DNA of 64,000 bases from Polytrichum commune (GCA_950295325.1 OX485806.1:9612001-9676000); one strand, 5' to 3'; counted from the first letter of the stretch, positions 11,365-25,524 are shown. Notes: generated from the sequence alone by a model not told the origin. Made by a program: numbers and translations.

Positions 11365-13290
11365 ATGATGGATCACATTGAGAGAAGAAGAGGGATTCTT
11401 GTTGCATTAGCTTTATATTGGTACTTGCACATGATTGTGCAACATGTGCTTGATATGCAAGCATTGGCACTAAATGGAGAATGGGAAAATGCCTTGATTT
11501 TGAGCATTTGCTTTGAGGGTATGAAGATAAGCGATCGTAGTGTGTGGGCATTTGAGAGAAATGTAGGGTTTACGGATAGGTTGTTATTGGGTTCATTCAC
11601 GGAAAAAATGTTTAAACAAAGAACTCGTGTATGTCACAATACATTCAAGTTTCTTTGTGAGAGGTTAGGTCCATATTTGCAGAGGAAGAATACACAAATG
11701 AGAGAGACAATTTCAGTTGAAAGTAGAATTGCAATGTCATTACAAAGGCTTGGGACTGGAAATACCTTGTGTACCGTAGGAGAGGTATATGGGGTGGCCG
11801 AAAGTACAATTTCAGAAATAGTTCGAAATTTTTGTAGATCGGTTAAGCCCCTTCCCCACTTGACATTAGCTAAGCCTAAAAGTGGGTCCTTAAAACTGAG
11901 CTTCCGCACCATCGACATTATCTAGTGCCGAGCCTAGTTGGCAAATGATGTGGCATGGCTTAAAAGTGGAGGTTTTAAGCTAAAACTACCGACCCTCCCA
12001 TCGGTACCTAGACATGAGGCAAGAAAATAGGACCTCTAAAAGTGTCGCCTCCCGCCCTTGTGATTGGTTGCTTTTAGTCTTAGCTATTAGGCCCCTCGGA
12101 GCTCCAATAACAAAAACCGATGGTAAGTATTAAGGCATTTGGGGATGGGACAAAAACTATCCAACATTCATTGGTTGGTAGATAAAACAATGACCATGTG
12201 TGAAAGCTACTTAACTAAAACCTACTTGATAATATCCGGAGCAAGTTCTTGTAGGTGCATTGGGTTAGCCGGACGTGTCCGCTATAACCGAGGGAGCTTT
12301 ACCCGGGTTTTAGGGAAGTCTTTGGTTATTTGCTAATGTCAAGTGGGGAAGGGGCATTAGAGTTCATTTGCAAGGGACTTTTGTGCAATTTCCAAGTCCA
12401 ACTCGGTTTAGGGTTTTAGCCCAAGAATTTGAGGCTCTTCATGGAATTCCTCATATTATAGGCGCAATTGACGGGTCTCACATTCCAATTCTTGCACCTG
12501 TAATTGGGGGAGAGGATTATTATTGTAGAAAATCATTTCATTCCGCTTTATTACAAGGTATAGTGATATAAAATGTGTGTTTTGGGATTACGAATTTGGA
12601 TGGGAAGGAAGTATGCATGATTGGATATTATTTCAGTTGACAAAAGTTAGAAGAGATTGCATTAAAGAAAAATTCTTACCTTATAAGTTGATCGGAAATT
12701 GTGCATATCCAGTGCGGCCATGGATTTACAGTCCATTCAAAGGGTGTGCAGAAGGATTAGAAGGCTACAAAGCAAATTGGAATTTTATTCAAAGTTCTAC
12801 CCGCATGTGTGTAGAACGTGCTTTCGGAATCTTGAAGGGAAGATGGAGAATCATTATGAGAAGATCCGATATACCATTACGGCATATGGCTGATATAGTA
12901 GCTACATGTATTACTCTACACAATATGTGTACTATTGGAAAAGACAAATTTGATATAGAATGGATAGAAGAAGCTGAAAGAGAATTGGGTAGACATATAG
13001 AGAATAGATCATTGAGAGAAGGATAAGAAATGAGGGCTGAATTAACAGCTATAGGTGAAGTCAGAAATATTAGTATTACAGAAAATGAAACAAGAAGAGC
13101 AGAAGTAGTTGATAGAAATACTGAAATTTTCTTGATAAAAGAAAATGAAAAAGATGAAGATTTATTGATAGAAGCTACAAATATGCATATAGCAATAGCT
13201 AAATCCCTGTGGCAAATCAAACTGCAGAAAAATTCTAACCTGGAATTCCAGGATATGGATACTGATTCTGATATGAGTATGATACTATAA
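11365..13290 (+). pseudogene. Harbinger DDE transposase (DDE_Tnp_4 type), disrupted
   Basis: The transposase would cut and rejoin the element ends. Translation starts at ATG 11365 and runs to the nested MITE at 11,846. It resumes at 12,357 with HIIGAIDGSHIPI (first catalytic Asp), then GSMHDW (second Asp), then CVERAFGILKGRWR (catalytic Glu). All three acidic residues are still present. Three lesions break it: the 511-bp MITE, a probable 1-base deletion near 12,565 that puts a stop at 12,569, and an in-frame TAA at 13,024 before an acidic C-terminal stretch that stays open to 13,290. That last stop could be the real end. The upstream helical segment (SVESRIAMSLQRLGTG, VAESTISEIVRNFCRSV) fits the family N-terminal region. 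Confidence 0.8.
11846..12356. mobile_element. Nested 511-bp MITE inside the transposase gene, TSD TTA
   Basis: The terminal repeats are GCCCCTTCCCCACTTGACAT and its complement. TTA lies on both sides (11843-11845 and 12357-12359). Removing the element and one TTA joins the transposase reading frame without a shift. A second copy in opposite orientation lies at 15,548-16,060. Confidence 0.85.
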
Positions 13291-13728
13291 CTTCTGTACT
13301 AAGGTTGCCATATGAGCATCCATATTTTTCAGTAAATCTGTTGTTGCCTGAAAAGATGCAATCAAATTTGAAGAATTACTAATTATCTGTTCTAGGAAGC
13401 CTTCTATTTTGTCTTGAAATTTCTTCTTCTTGTCCTTTGTAGCATTTGCAGGTGAATTTTTTTGTGTGGTTTGCATATTGTTGTGGTCTTCATCCTCTTG
13501 AGCACTTGCTGCCATCTGATTTACCACACTTGCACGCTGTCCATTCCACATGTCCATCTGCTTATAATACTGACACTCTCGTTTTTCATGTCCTGATATT
13601 TCATTTGACCTCTTATCATTCTTGTACTCCATCAACAAAACTTTGTATTTCTTCTTACAGGCTAGCCAAGTTCTTCCAAAATTCCGCAATGTAGAAACCA
13701 TACGAGCATGTAACTTGATCCAAACATT

Positions 13729-14052
13729 CATTCATGTTTACATACAACCAGTAGAATTTCAGAATATTACAACAGTACAATACAAAGAGATCAAGTACTA
13801 TGTGGCATCCATTCCTGTTTACATACAACCAGTAGAATTTGAGAATATTACAACAGTACAATACAAAGAGATCAAGTATTATGTGGCATCCATTCCTGTT
13901 TACATACAACCAGTAGAATTTGAAAATATTACAACAGTACAATACAAAGAGATAAAGTATTATGTGGCATCCATTCCTGTTTACATACAACCAGTAGAAT
14001 TTTATAATATTACAACAGTACAATACAAAGAGAATAAATACTATGTGGCATC
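13729..14052. repeat. 81-bp minisatellite, four units
   Basis: Units start at 13,729, 13,810, 13,891 and 13,972 and differ by a few bases. Because 81 is a multiple of three, long open frames appear on both strands (for example 13,622-14,068 plus), but these are artefacts. The array lies where the ORF1 intron should end. Confidence 0.9.
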
Positions 14053-14084
14053 TAGTTTATACACTTGAGGGAAGGAATACTCTA

Positions 14085-14149
14085 GGTTATCCAACCCTCT
14101 ACGGTTGTCCTATACCCTAGAGGTCCCGGGCTCGATTCCCGAGGTAGCC
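14085..14149 (+). repeat. tRNA-derived sequence (SINE head or tRNA relic)
   Basis: GGTTATC at the left can pair with GGTAGCC at the right over seven positions with two G-T pairs, like an acceptor stem. CGGGCTCGATTCCCG forms a T-arm-like hairpin with a near B-box. At 65 bases it is too short and lacks a proper D arm, so it is not a functional tRNA. Confidence 0.4.
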
Positions 14150-14984
14150 AAAACGCCTAAGTCCTCCAATGGGGGGGAAGGGGGGCCCGGGGCAGGCGGC
14201 TAAAGGCCCAATTGGCCCAATCTGTATCTGAACTTTTGCATTTTGATTGAACTAACAAATATTAATGAACATAGTGTACAAATAATATCAATACATACCT
14301 TGCTTTCTTGTTGATTTTGCAAATTCCTCCTCCATCTCACCGCGAATGGCGATGAGAGTTTCGATCTCATAATCTCGCCATTTAATAGAGGCCTCTTCTT
14401 CACCTTCCGAATCTCCCAAATCTATTTCATCTACTTTTGCTTTTTTTTTGTGCTCCTTTCGATTTTGTAGCCACTGCCCTACCTCTCTTCTTCTTGCCAA
14501 TTTCATCTTCTTTCCTACTCACATGTTCTGCCTCTTCTCTCATGCTCATTTCTCTACTACCCTCTATATGTTGTGGCATTTGAGTTCCAATCACTTCTAC
14601 ATCTTCTTCATTGAACAACTGAAAATTGTTGAAATTTCTACTTCCTAATGAGGGTCCGTGCAATCCGAATTGTGGTTGACTCCACGACATCCAAGGAGAA
14701 TTTTGGCTCCATTGCTGGGTTTCGAAACCACTTCCATCTTGCGAGAATCCTGCCATCTTGTGAAAAAAATTGACAAAAAAAAATTCAATCAAAAAATCTC
14801 TCTACCTCTCTCACACATACAACACACTTCAAGAACTTCTGGGCATTTCAAAGAAACGGCCATCTTCCTCTTATCCCCTAAACTGCCCTGAAAAAGTTAC
14901 TGTTGAAAAAAATATTAAAATAATACTGCCAGCCTACTTGCTGACTGCTGGCAGCTGTCTGACTGCTGTTTTGGGTTCTGACTG

Positions 14985-15057
14985 CCATGGTCTGCCGGAA
15001 TTTGCGTCAGGCCTACCTCTTGGAGGTGGGCCTGACGCAAATTCCGGCAGACCATGG
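14985..15057. repeat. 73-bp near-perfect palindrome inside Harbinger
   Basis: The arms begin ccatggtctgccggaattt and mirror at the other end. They pair over about 35 bases with one mismatch and a 3-base loop. The hairpin lies just inside the right end of the element, a place where transposases often bind. Confidence 0.9.
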
Positions 15058-15309
15058 AGCCTTATCCATAGCCTGCCATGTAGGACTCCATGTAGACTTT
15101 TCATCCACGAACTTTTCTTTGGGCCTTTAGGCCTTCACCTCCTAGTGTGAAGCGAACTTGGACGGTCTCCGCCTTTTCGACCAATGAGAGCTCTTACATC
15201 GTCATGGTCATGGGCCTTCAGCCTTGTGTGTGAAGTGGCCCTTAGCCCGAGGCAGTGTATGTGCTCGAAGTTTCCAACAATCATAATGAAGGAGGATGGG
15301 TCCCAATTA

Positions 15310-16235
15310 ATGGTTGGTTTTTATAAAAAAGAATTTTTAACTGGCCCACTTCTGCTAAGAATGGTATGAAACACGCGATTAGTACGAGACGGTTAGCAAA
15401 TCCGAATCGAGGCCATAGCTACTTTCCTCATCATCGTTGGAGCTCGTATGAATATCTTATTCATTATGAAAGTAAGATTCGCATGCTCATTAAATGGTCA
15501 TATAGGTTTATCCAAATTATACTGAGTATTAAGGTTATGCTTCCTCATGCCCCTTCCCCACCTGACTTTACCAAATAACCAAAGTTTTTTCTTAAACCCG
15601 GGTAAAGCTCCCTCGGTTATAGCGGAGGCATCCAGATGTCCCAATGCACCTACAATACCTTGCTTTCAAGTAGGTTTTTAATTAAGTAGCTTTCACACAT
15701 GTTCATTGTTTTATCTACCAAGCAATGAATGTTGGATAGTTTTTGTCCCATCCCCAAATGCCTTACTACTCATCTATCTTACCATCGGTTTTTGTTGATG
15801 CAGCTCCTCGTGCCCTCATAGCTAAGACTAAAAGCAACCAATCACAAGGGCGGGAGGTGACACTTTTAAAGGTCCTACATTCTTGCCTCATGTCTAGGTA
15901 CCAATGGGAGGGTCACTGCTTGAGGCTTAGAAACCTCCACTTTTAAACCATACCACATCATTTGCCAACTAGGCTCGGCATTAGATAATGTCGATGGTGT
16001 GAAGGCCGTGTTTTTAGAACCAACTTCTAGGCTTAGGTAAAGTCAGGTGGAGAGGGGACATTAGAATGGTTATCATATATTGAACACATAGACCAATCTC
16101 TTTGCAATGCATGTCTTTTTGGCAGATGTTCCTAAAGCTACACTAAACCATACACCATTCAAACATAGGTGTCCGAGTAAGATAAGTAACCGAACGAAAT
16201 AGGCACATCTACCTTAATATAACAATATGAAGACC
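15310..16235 (-). mobile_element. R1-family MITE interrupted by a nested MITE
   Basis: R1 sequence runs from about 15,310 to 15,547 and resumes at 16,061 with the expected next bases (ttagaatggttatca) through about 16,235. The 513-bp insert is described separately. The R1 copy is therefore older than the insert. Confidence 0.7.
15548..16060. mobile_element. 513-bp MITE, second copy of the element at 11,846-12,356
   Basis: It aligns end to end in reverse orientation with the MITE inside the transposase gene (shared ataaccaaag, ggtaaagctccctcgg, atcacaagggcgggagg). The flanks are tca and tta, so the target duplication is no longer perfect. Confidence 0.8.
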
Positions 16236-17640
16236 TTGACCCTTCCTAACCATTTTGCCTAAACATGAAGTCTAGGCAAGCTAAGGTAGACGGACCTTAA
16301 CTGGTTGATTTATCTTGTTTGCTATGATATTTAACTCCATATCTCATACTCTAAATTTTTTGATGATCTGTGAACGTGGATGGAGACCCCAAACTCAATC
16401 ACATAGAAAATTGAAGTTCATTCTTAAAGACATCTAGAACAATGAACAAAAATTGAACATGTAGTCCAATCTCTTTTACACACTTGTCTATTTGGTGTAC
16501 GTTTTTAGATCTACACCTAAGCACTCGCCACTTATTTGTAGGTGTTCATTTAAGTTAAGTCACCTATTGAGGCATGCTTACCTTAGCATAAGACTAGGTA
16601 GGCAAGATGTGACCTTAATGCATATGAAATCAAGCCATTATTCTTGTTGCAACGGTTTTTGAATCCCCATATGGAGTTCAAATAATGTTGTGTATCTCAC
16701 GAATTATAAATCTAAGATTGGGATTCCAGATGACTATGTATTGTCACAACAAAAGTTATGGGAGAAGATCACACAATACATATGATATTTTTACTAAGGT
16801 ACAAGGTGCTAATATTGTTGCTTTAAACGCTAAATATAGCTAGTATTAGTATTAGTATTAGTATCTTTATTATCTTTATTTAACTTACAAACTTAAATGA
16901 TTCTTGTAACCAATTAGAAGGGGATTCCAACAGACCAAAGTATGGCTTATTGGGCTTTCGTTTGTAAAAGTTATTAGGGTTCAAAGTTCTATTGTTGGTA
17001 GACCCAAAACTATCACGGGAGCATGATGTTGAAGTGGTAGACATTCTCAGACGCTCTATGTGCTCACTATACAATATGATGGTTTACATATTGCTTTTCC
17101 ATTGAGTAAACTATGTGGGCAAATGTGGCCACTCTTTAATTGGAAACCTTTAATTTGAGTAATATATGGCATTGGCTTGTAGTTTGAATGGGCACCAAAA
17201 AATCACGTGGTATAATGACATTGGACTATGTGCTTAGAATTTATTGAATGCAATTAGGATGGCATGTGTGATCATTTGAAGAGAAAGAGAAAGAGAATCA
17301 TCACTTTCACATGTTATGGGTTTTGCAACTGTATTCCGATTTTGAAATATGAAATTGATAATATGTTTGACTTGCATCCACTAAGCAAATGGGATAATTC
17401 CCAACATGATCCAACATCCAAAATTTATTAGTGGAGTTGGAATTACCCACAATAGGGCTTGAGAGGTAGGCTTGCACGCACATCTCCATTAGATCATGCC
17501 CACATGTAATATCCTATTGTGAATCACGGCGGAAATCCTTGTATATAACCCGGCCCGCTCATATAGAACCAAAATAGTTATAAGTGTTTAACTCATTTAT
17601 GAAAGCCTTGATGGCCACCATAAGGGAAGAAACAATAGTT
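16236..17640. other. No gene; fragments of R1/R2 MITEs and a TAGTAT microsatellite
   Basis: R1-like sequence lies at about 16,430-16,640 and R1/R2-like sequence at about 17,190-17,400 (phrases gtagtccaatctctttt, gattggactatgtgctta-like, cttgaagagaaagagaaag-like). A short imperfect TAGTAT repeat lies near 16,841-16,864. Confidence 0.5.
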
Positions 17641-18440
17641 GGAGTCACATGTTGGGAACTCAAAACTCATTTAGTCAAGGCTTCAATACTTCCAACTATC
17701 AAATATGGCCTGAGATTTGGGGATGGGGCTTGAAAAACTCCCATTGGAAGGTTTTTGAGAAGGGCATGAACATACATATGATGTTTCATATTAAAAGTGC
17801 ATTCTTCAACAACCTACCATATTTTGTTGGCCAAATTAGGAGAACTTCCCATGGAACTATATGCTCTTAAGCTAACTATAGGCTTTCAACAACGGCTTGC
17901 CCACCTACCCTCGTCTTGGTTAGTCAGTCAAGCAACCTTACTTTCTCGGCATCTTGGGGAACAAGGATTTGACACCTTGCACAATTTGACAACTATTTGG
18001 AAGGCATAATGACAACTATCTCAATGGGAAACCCATGACAACCCAACACCATCAAAAATCACATTTGTCAATCTCAAGGAGGTTTTTCTAGCTAAGAGTG
18101 AAACTCTTTCCATCTCTCAAGGAAGAAACTAGATTACCTCCACCTTGAGGATTTTCTCAAATACAAATGTGAATTGTACTTGAAGCAACCATAGACACCA
18201 CTTCAATTCAAGATCATTGTTGCTGACTGCACCTCAATTCATAGAAATGCCATTGAAATTGGACGGTGGTCAACTATCCGTATCCCTAGAGATAATAGAT
18301 TATGCCACTTTTGCTCGTTTGATATAGTTGAAAATGAGGCACACTTTGTGTTGAGGTGTTCCCAACATAAATCCATAAGAGATAAGTACGAATCATTATT
18401 TGAGATGCACTATTAGGGAGTTTGAGATCTTTCTTTCAAC
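17640..18440 (+). pseudogene. Reverse-transcriptase C-terminal remnant (zf-RVT type)
   Basis: Around 17,820-18,005 the translation AKLGELPMELYALKL and LAHLPSSWLVSQATLL resembles the post-RT region of non-LTR-type reverse transcriptases. Near 18,215-18,415 it gives RWSTIRIPRDNRLCHFC, then ENEAHFVLRCSQH, a CxxC...H...C zinc motif typical of these protein ends. The pieces lie in different frames with stops between them, so the copy is dead. It is a different lineage from the LINE tail at 7,430-8,690. Confidence 0.6.
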
Positions 18441-19790
18441 TGGACAATCAAGTCGATATTACACTATCTCATGGAACTACTGCACTACAACACCACTGTA
18501 AGGAATTAGTCAGTTTGACACCATCTTGACATACTTTTAGTCCCATAAGCCTTTTCGCTCCAGGACTCTTAAAACCAGAAGTTCATTTCATTTGTCTTTT
18601 TGGTGTCCAATCTTCAATACAAACCCAGCCATACACACTCATATATAGGCGTGTTATTCTTGGTTAGTGTTCTTCTTTCCGTTTCTTTCGATGCACTTGA
18701 AACTAATAATCACCTCAAACAAAAATTATAGAAATTGTCTATAAAGTATTTTTCTTGGTGAACCTTGAAATGGATGGGACCTTTAATTTCTTTCTTTTTA
18801 CAATTGTTCTTTATTTCAGGAAAGTTACAAGGTTAGTGACTTGATACATTTTTCCTTCCTCCACCAAGTTTCATGGAACCAATGGAAACAAAAGTCAAGT
18901 GTTTTCTATATATCTTGGGATTCTAGTAATATTTGCAGAATAATGCTTCTTATATAGTTTGATGAATATCAATGAGAATGATCTTTGTAATCAATAGTTC
19001 ACCCTATACAACTTTCTCATGTATGTCAATTCATTTCATGTATCTCAAAAGTGTTGCAGCTATAAAACAACCAAGTATGCCTCCCAATTATGGTGACTAT
19101 CGAGCCAAAATGTTTAGCAAGAGTTGAGCGCATAGTTCAATCTGTTTTCAACATACTGAATTATATAGGAGTTCGACTAAAATAAGTAACCAAATTACAC
19201 ACGTTTATCTAATGTAAGTTGGTCATTAATAACATCACAATTGTTTTCCTTTGGTTTCTGACCAATCAAAATGCAACTAATACACCTAGTTGTGTTGGCT
19301 CAGGCATGTCCCTTCACTTACATACACAACCACTGCCCATTCTCCAAAATCCAGGGACTAAACAGTTCAAAATGTGTCAATGAGAATAACCAAGTGTCCT
19401 ACTTAAGCTAAAATTGTTGTTTGGAGTTCAGAATTGGGGTTGAGATGCAAAAGCTCTAAGACCAAAGTGAGCACATAGGCCCTACTGAACTTAGAATAGT
19501 GTCTACATTTGGAGCACATAGTCCAGTCTCATCTATGGTGTTCAGTCTTCACTGCAAGCCTTATAGCATTTAACTATAGGTGTCTTAGAGGACTCACCAC
19601 ATAGATCCACTTGTACCTTAATTAAGGATGCTGCACTAATCTGATGTAATGAACAACTGAACATTATTCTGCCCCATACTTTATGAAAAAAAATTCCAAG
19701 AGGACCACAAATACAATCAGACCAATCACTGGGACAAAGTAATACAAGACAAGTCAGTCCAACCATTCCTGGTGACCAATGACCATCGCA
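18441..19790. other. No gene; R2-type fragments
   Basis: Fragments of the R1/R2 MITE families at about 19,090-19,210 and 19,440-19,640 (gagatgcaaaagctctaag, gagcacatagtccagtctc). Nothing else is recognised. Confidence 0.45.
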
Positions 19791-19799
19791 AGGAAGCTT

Positions 19800-20450
19800 G
19801 AATTTCTCGCAAACTCTATTGTGTCCACATTCTAGGGACTTCAGGAGGTGTCATGTCTATCATCCTTCTTATTTTACTAGGAAAACCCAAACAGATACTC
19901 TCAATGCTTTAGATTCGGCCCAAATAGCCTCTAAACATGACAACTTACACAGCCTGACGGCTGTTTGGACTTTGCAGGGTTGGAAAGAGAACTGCCATGT
20001 AATCTACCCACAACTTTGAAGCTCAAAATCCTCACAAACTCTATTGATGTCTACATTCTAGTGACTTCAGGAGGTGTTCTGTCTCTATTGTGCTTCATTT
20101 TTACTATAAAAACCCAGACAGGGGCATCAACCCTTAAGATTCTTTGCAAGAACCTTAAAATAGGACAACCTACACAGCCTGGCAACTATTCAGACTTTTG
20201 CAAACCCTTCAAGCTCTGCTTTGTAGGTTATTACCTCAAGAAACTACAGGCAGAGAGAGATGGGGTCCCTTCTGTAGCACTCTACCAAGTTGGCAAGAGA
20301 ACTGCCTTATGCTGTACTCAAAACTTTAAAGCTCAAATTTCTAACAAACTCTAATCATGTCCACATTCTAGTCACTCCAAAGGTATCCTGTATCTATTGT
20401 GCTCGAGTTTTTACTAAGAAAAACCCAAACTACCTTGAATTCTACCTACA
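19800..20450. repeat. Imperfect tandem repeat, three units of 220-310 bp
   Basis: The phrase caaactcta followed by gtccacattctag-like sequence starts units near 19,809, 20,035 and 20,345. Each is followed by a related gtgtc...tattgtgct and aaaacccaaac block. The array lies downstream of the VHA-c'' stop codon. Apparent open frames are repeat products. Confidence 0.6.
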
Positions 20451-21015
20451 ACTTTGAAGCCCCACCTGGACTACAACATCCATCTTTTATGCTGACCATT
20501 CACTTTTCATTGTTCCCTACCTATCCATGACAGGCCAACATCAACCATCAGCTGATAACATTAAAAGCACACAAGTTGCATGACAAGAGCAGCCAAAACA
20601 GGAGAGAAGTTCATGAAGGTTGAATTTTGAGAAATAATGAGCATACACTCTGGTCTAGATTTCTTGCATCTAAACCAATCTGGTACTCTATTCTATGAAT
20701 ACATACTTGAAGGAAAAATACTACATGAAGTTACAAGACAACAAGCACTCACTACAAATCCCTCTTCTCATCCTAGGGTTTGAGTATATAGCAGCAATCT
20801 AACCCAAGCTGAAGGTTACATGCAGAAGGTAAGTTCTGATTTCGTTGAACTCATCAAAACTTACAACTCACACTCGGGAGAAGAGGACCTCAAAAGAACC
20901 ATTTTGAGCTTGAGTATGTGTTCCAACAGCCACCACCATAGCCCTGGTGATGAAAAATAGAGGTAAAATATGCACAATGATTGTGATATTCCATTGGTAA
21001 AGCTGAGCTTATCCC
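20451..21015 (-). other. Downstream flank of VHA-c'' (3' UTR expected here)
   Basis: There is no gene in this stretch. The VHA-c'' transcript must end in it or just beyond, but I see no clear polyadenylation motif close to the stop codon. Confidence 0.4.
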
Positions 21016-22735
21016 TTAGGCAACTATAGCTGTTGGCCAGGTGGCCTGGGATGACATGATAATGCCCACAATAACTCCAAAGAGACCTAATGCACTCCCA
21101 AAGATTTCAATCACCAGAATCTTCACAAATAAGGTGGAATTCTGGGCATCTGAAAGTGCACAGCTGCTCCCAATAATACCCACGCACAGCCTGCCAAGTA
21201 TACAGAGGGGTGAGTAATATATTTATATACATATATATGACATTCTGATTATCACGTTCTTTCTTGCCCGCATCAACATTTACTGAAGCTGCATTTAAAC
21301 ACAACTACTTGGGTAATAAGTGGTCGTGGTTTAAGCTCACAGTCCACAAAATGCATTCTTTCATTTACACTCAACTACTCCTGTAGTTGAGGAGTGGATT
21401 TGACCTTAATGATCCGTCCCTCCTCTCTCAATTCTTAAGCCTTGAAGTTCCCTTCCAGCATCACATAATAACTACAAGCAAAATAAAACCAAAGAAAGTA
21501 GACTACAACCATCGTAACCACTCCCAACGGGCAAGTAAGAGTAGTTGTGAGTATCATAAAAATACACTGTATCCTTCGTTATCCCTCAAAAATAGAACCA
21601 AAAAAAAGTAAACTATAACCATCAACCACCGGTACAGAAATGGTGGTTGTGTGTAAAAGCACCTTGAGCCCCAAAACATAACACGTGCGAACAAGAATTT
21701 CCAAATACATTGCCGCACTATAGATTTCCGATTTATATCAAGTCAGTGGAAGTAGTTGGACTGTCGTCCTCTTGTACAGCAGTGACACACTTCAAGGCTA
21801 AACCTCAGAAGAGAAAACTCACCCGCAGAGAAGATTGGCAAACCCAACAATGATCCCTGAGGCAAACAGTGAATATCCAGCACGCATGGAGTCAGGATGG
21901 AAGGGTTGTTTTGTTGCTTCCAACTTGGTCTGCAATATAATAGCTACAATCACACCATAGATAGCCACTGCTTCACAGAAAATAACACTGCATAGGCCCA
22001 CTCACCACAAATATAATCAGTCAGAGAAAGAATAACCACTAAACATAAAACCATTTCAATAGCAGAATGTTGATTCAAATTCCTAGTTTGCACATAAACT
22101 GATGTGGTTTATGAAGGTTACCTGATGAGGTTTTTGGAGGTGATGCGAGGGGCCTTGATTGCTGCACCTAAGAGACTGCTTCCTGTTATGTAGATGCCCC
22201 TGTTTGGTCCAAGATCAAATGAAGAATGTGACATTAGATATGGTACACATAAACAAAACTCTCATCAACTACTTCAAGACATACATATGAAACCCTAATC
22301 GCACTCCACCATCTACTCCAGCTACATAGCAGTTCATCCTTCCCAAATTCTTGCGCGGTTTTCAGAGCCATCAGGCATCACAAGAAAGCATCTGGCTTAG
22401 GAGTTCTCTGGGTGGCCCGGATCATTAAAGGAAACAGGCAGCCATGATGGAGAAATCATTTACATGGAAGAATGTGAAGATGAGCTCGGATCCTATATCG
22501 ATCTCTCACACAGGACATCATCTACAACCTCAAGGAGCCCGCGTATTTCCTCAATCAGCTCCCTGCTGAAGATTAGGACATTTTGAACATCGTCAAGGGC
22601 AGTATTGGGAACATACCATGAAGCTCCGAGGACAGAAACCCCAATTGAGATCGCGATACCGATTGCGGAGTACACATAAGGAGACATATACAGCAACGCA
22701 TGTGTCCACGCGTACCACCACGCCACAAACCCCAT
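21016..22735 (-). CDS. VHA-c'': V-type proton ATPase 21-kDa proteolipid subunit c''
   Basis: This is a subunit of the membrane Vo rotor that carries protons across vacuole, Golgi and endosome membranes. Coding exons on the minus strand are 22,735-22,617, 22,199-22,122, 21,987-21,823 and 21,190-21,016, with consistent GT/AG borders and phases. They give 178 residues, close to the roughly 180 of land-plant homologues. Motifs: [19 protein letters not shown] (residues 22-40, first helix of the repeat), [19 protein letters not shown] (41-59), [12 protein letters not shown] with the ion-carrying Glu71, [12 protein letters not shown], and [18 protein letters not shown] with a second membrane Glu149. 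Four membrane helices are expected. I use ATG 22,735; a TTG nine codons upstream is in frame but not an ATG. The gene is intact and the family match is clear. Confidence 0.95.
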
Positions 22736-23040
22736 CTCGCCGAGTGTTCCTCCTCCTTCCAAGGACCTCTACAGATCGGAATAAACAAGCACGAAGGTAA
22801 CCCTAAAATGAGCTTAAAATGAGCTCACGAGACCAAATTCGCCTCTGAAAACCGCAGGAAAGAGCGCCCGGTGAAATGGAATCGAGGCTGCGCAACGAGC
22901 GGAGGAAAAAATGATCGCCAGCGACAACGAAGGGCGAAGAGGAATTGAAAAACCTGCGAATTGCTCTTCGCCAACACTGGCGATGCTTCTTCGTCCCCTG
23001 CCTCACCTCACTACATCGCTCATCGCTCCTCACGGGCAGG
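22736..23040 (-). promoter_or_regulatory. 5' UTR and promoter-proximal region of VHA-c''
   Basis: A comparatively GC-rich stretch lies directly upstream of the ATG, with a purine-rich leader (ggaaggaggaggaac) before it. Composition changes to AT-rich beyond about 23,200. No TATA box is obvious, as often in housekeeping genes. Confidence 0.45.

Positions 23041-25524
<2,484 letters not shown>

Larger units (their letters stand above)
13285..14756 (-). pseudogene. Harbinger ORF1, Myb/trihelix-like DNA-binding protein, disrupted
   Basis: PIF/Harbinger elements encode a second protein that binds DNA and helps the transposase. Exon A (14,756 down to 14,299) gives MAGFSQDG at the start, then a basic region, then WRDYEIETLIAIRGEM, the first helix of a trihelix/Myb-like domain. 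A plausible donor (gtatgt) follows. Exon B (about 13,731 down to 13,285) gives VWIKLHARM and RTWLACKKKYKVLLMEYKND, the rest of the domain, then a C-terminal helical tail. A run of nine T (14,441-14,449) has probably gained one base and shifts the frame. The expected splice acceptor before exon B is missing, where an 81-bp minisatellite now sits. Both lesions predict a non-functional product. Confidence 0.65.
11089..15241 (+). mobile_element. PIF/Harbinger transposon, 4,153 bp, TSD TTA
   Basis: The terminal inverted repeats are GGGCCACTTCACACAC (left) and its complement (right, ending 15,241). TTA lies directly outside on both sides (11086-11088 and 15242-15244), the usual 3-bp preference of this superfamily. 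The element holds the two genes typical of PIF/Harbinger in convergent orientation: a DDE transposase on the plus strand and a Myb/trihelix-like protein on the minus strand. Both are disrupted, so the copy is defective. MITEs at 4,628-5,118 and in FMO intron 5 share its end or subterminal sequences. Confidence 0.85.

Noticed and set aside
13622-14068. 148-codon plus-strand frame with repeats VYIQPVEF
   Set aside because: It is a product of the 81-bp minisatellite; the minus strand is open too for the same reason.
22736-22762. Nine-codon longer VHA-c'' start
   Set aside because: It starts at TTG. ATG 22,735 gives a product of the normal family length.
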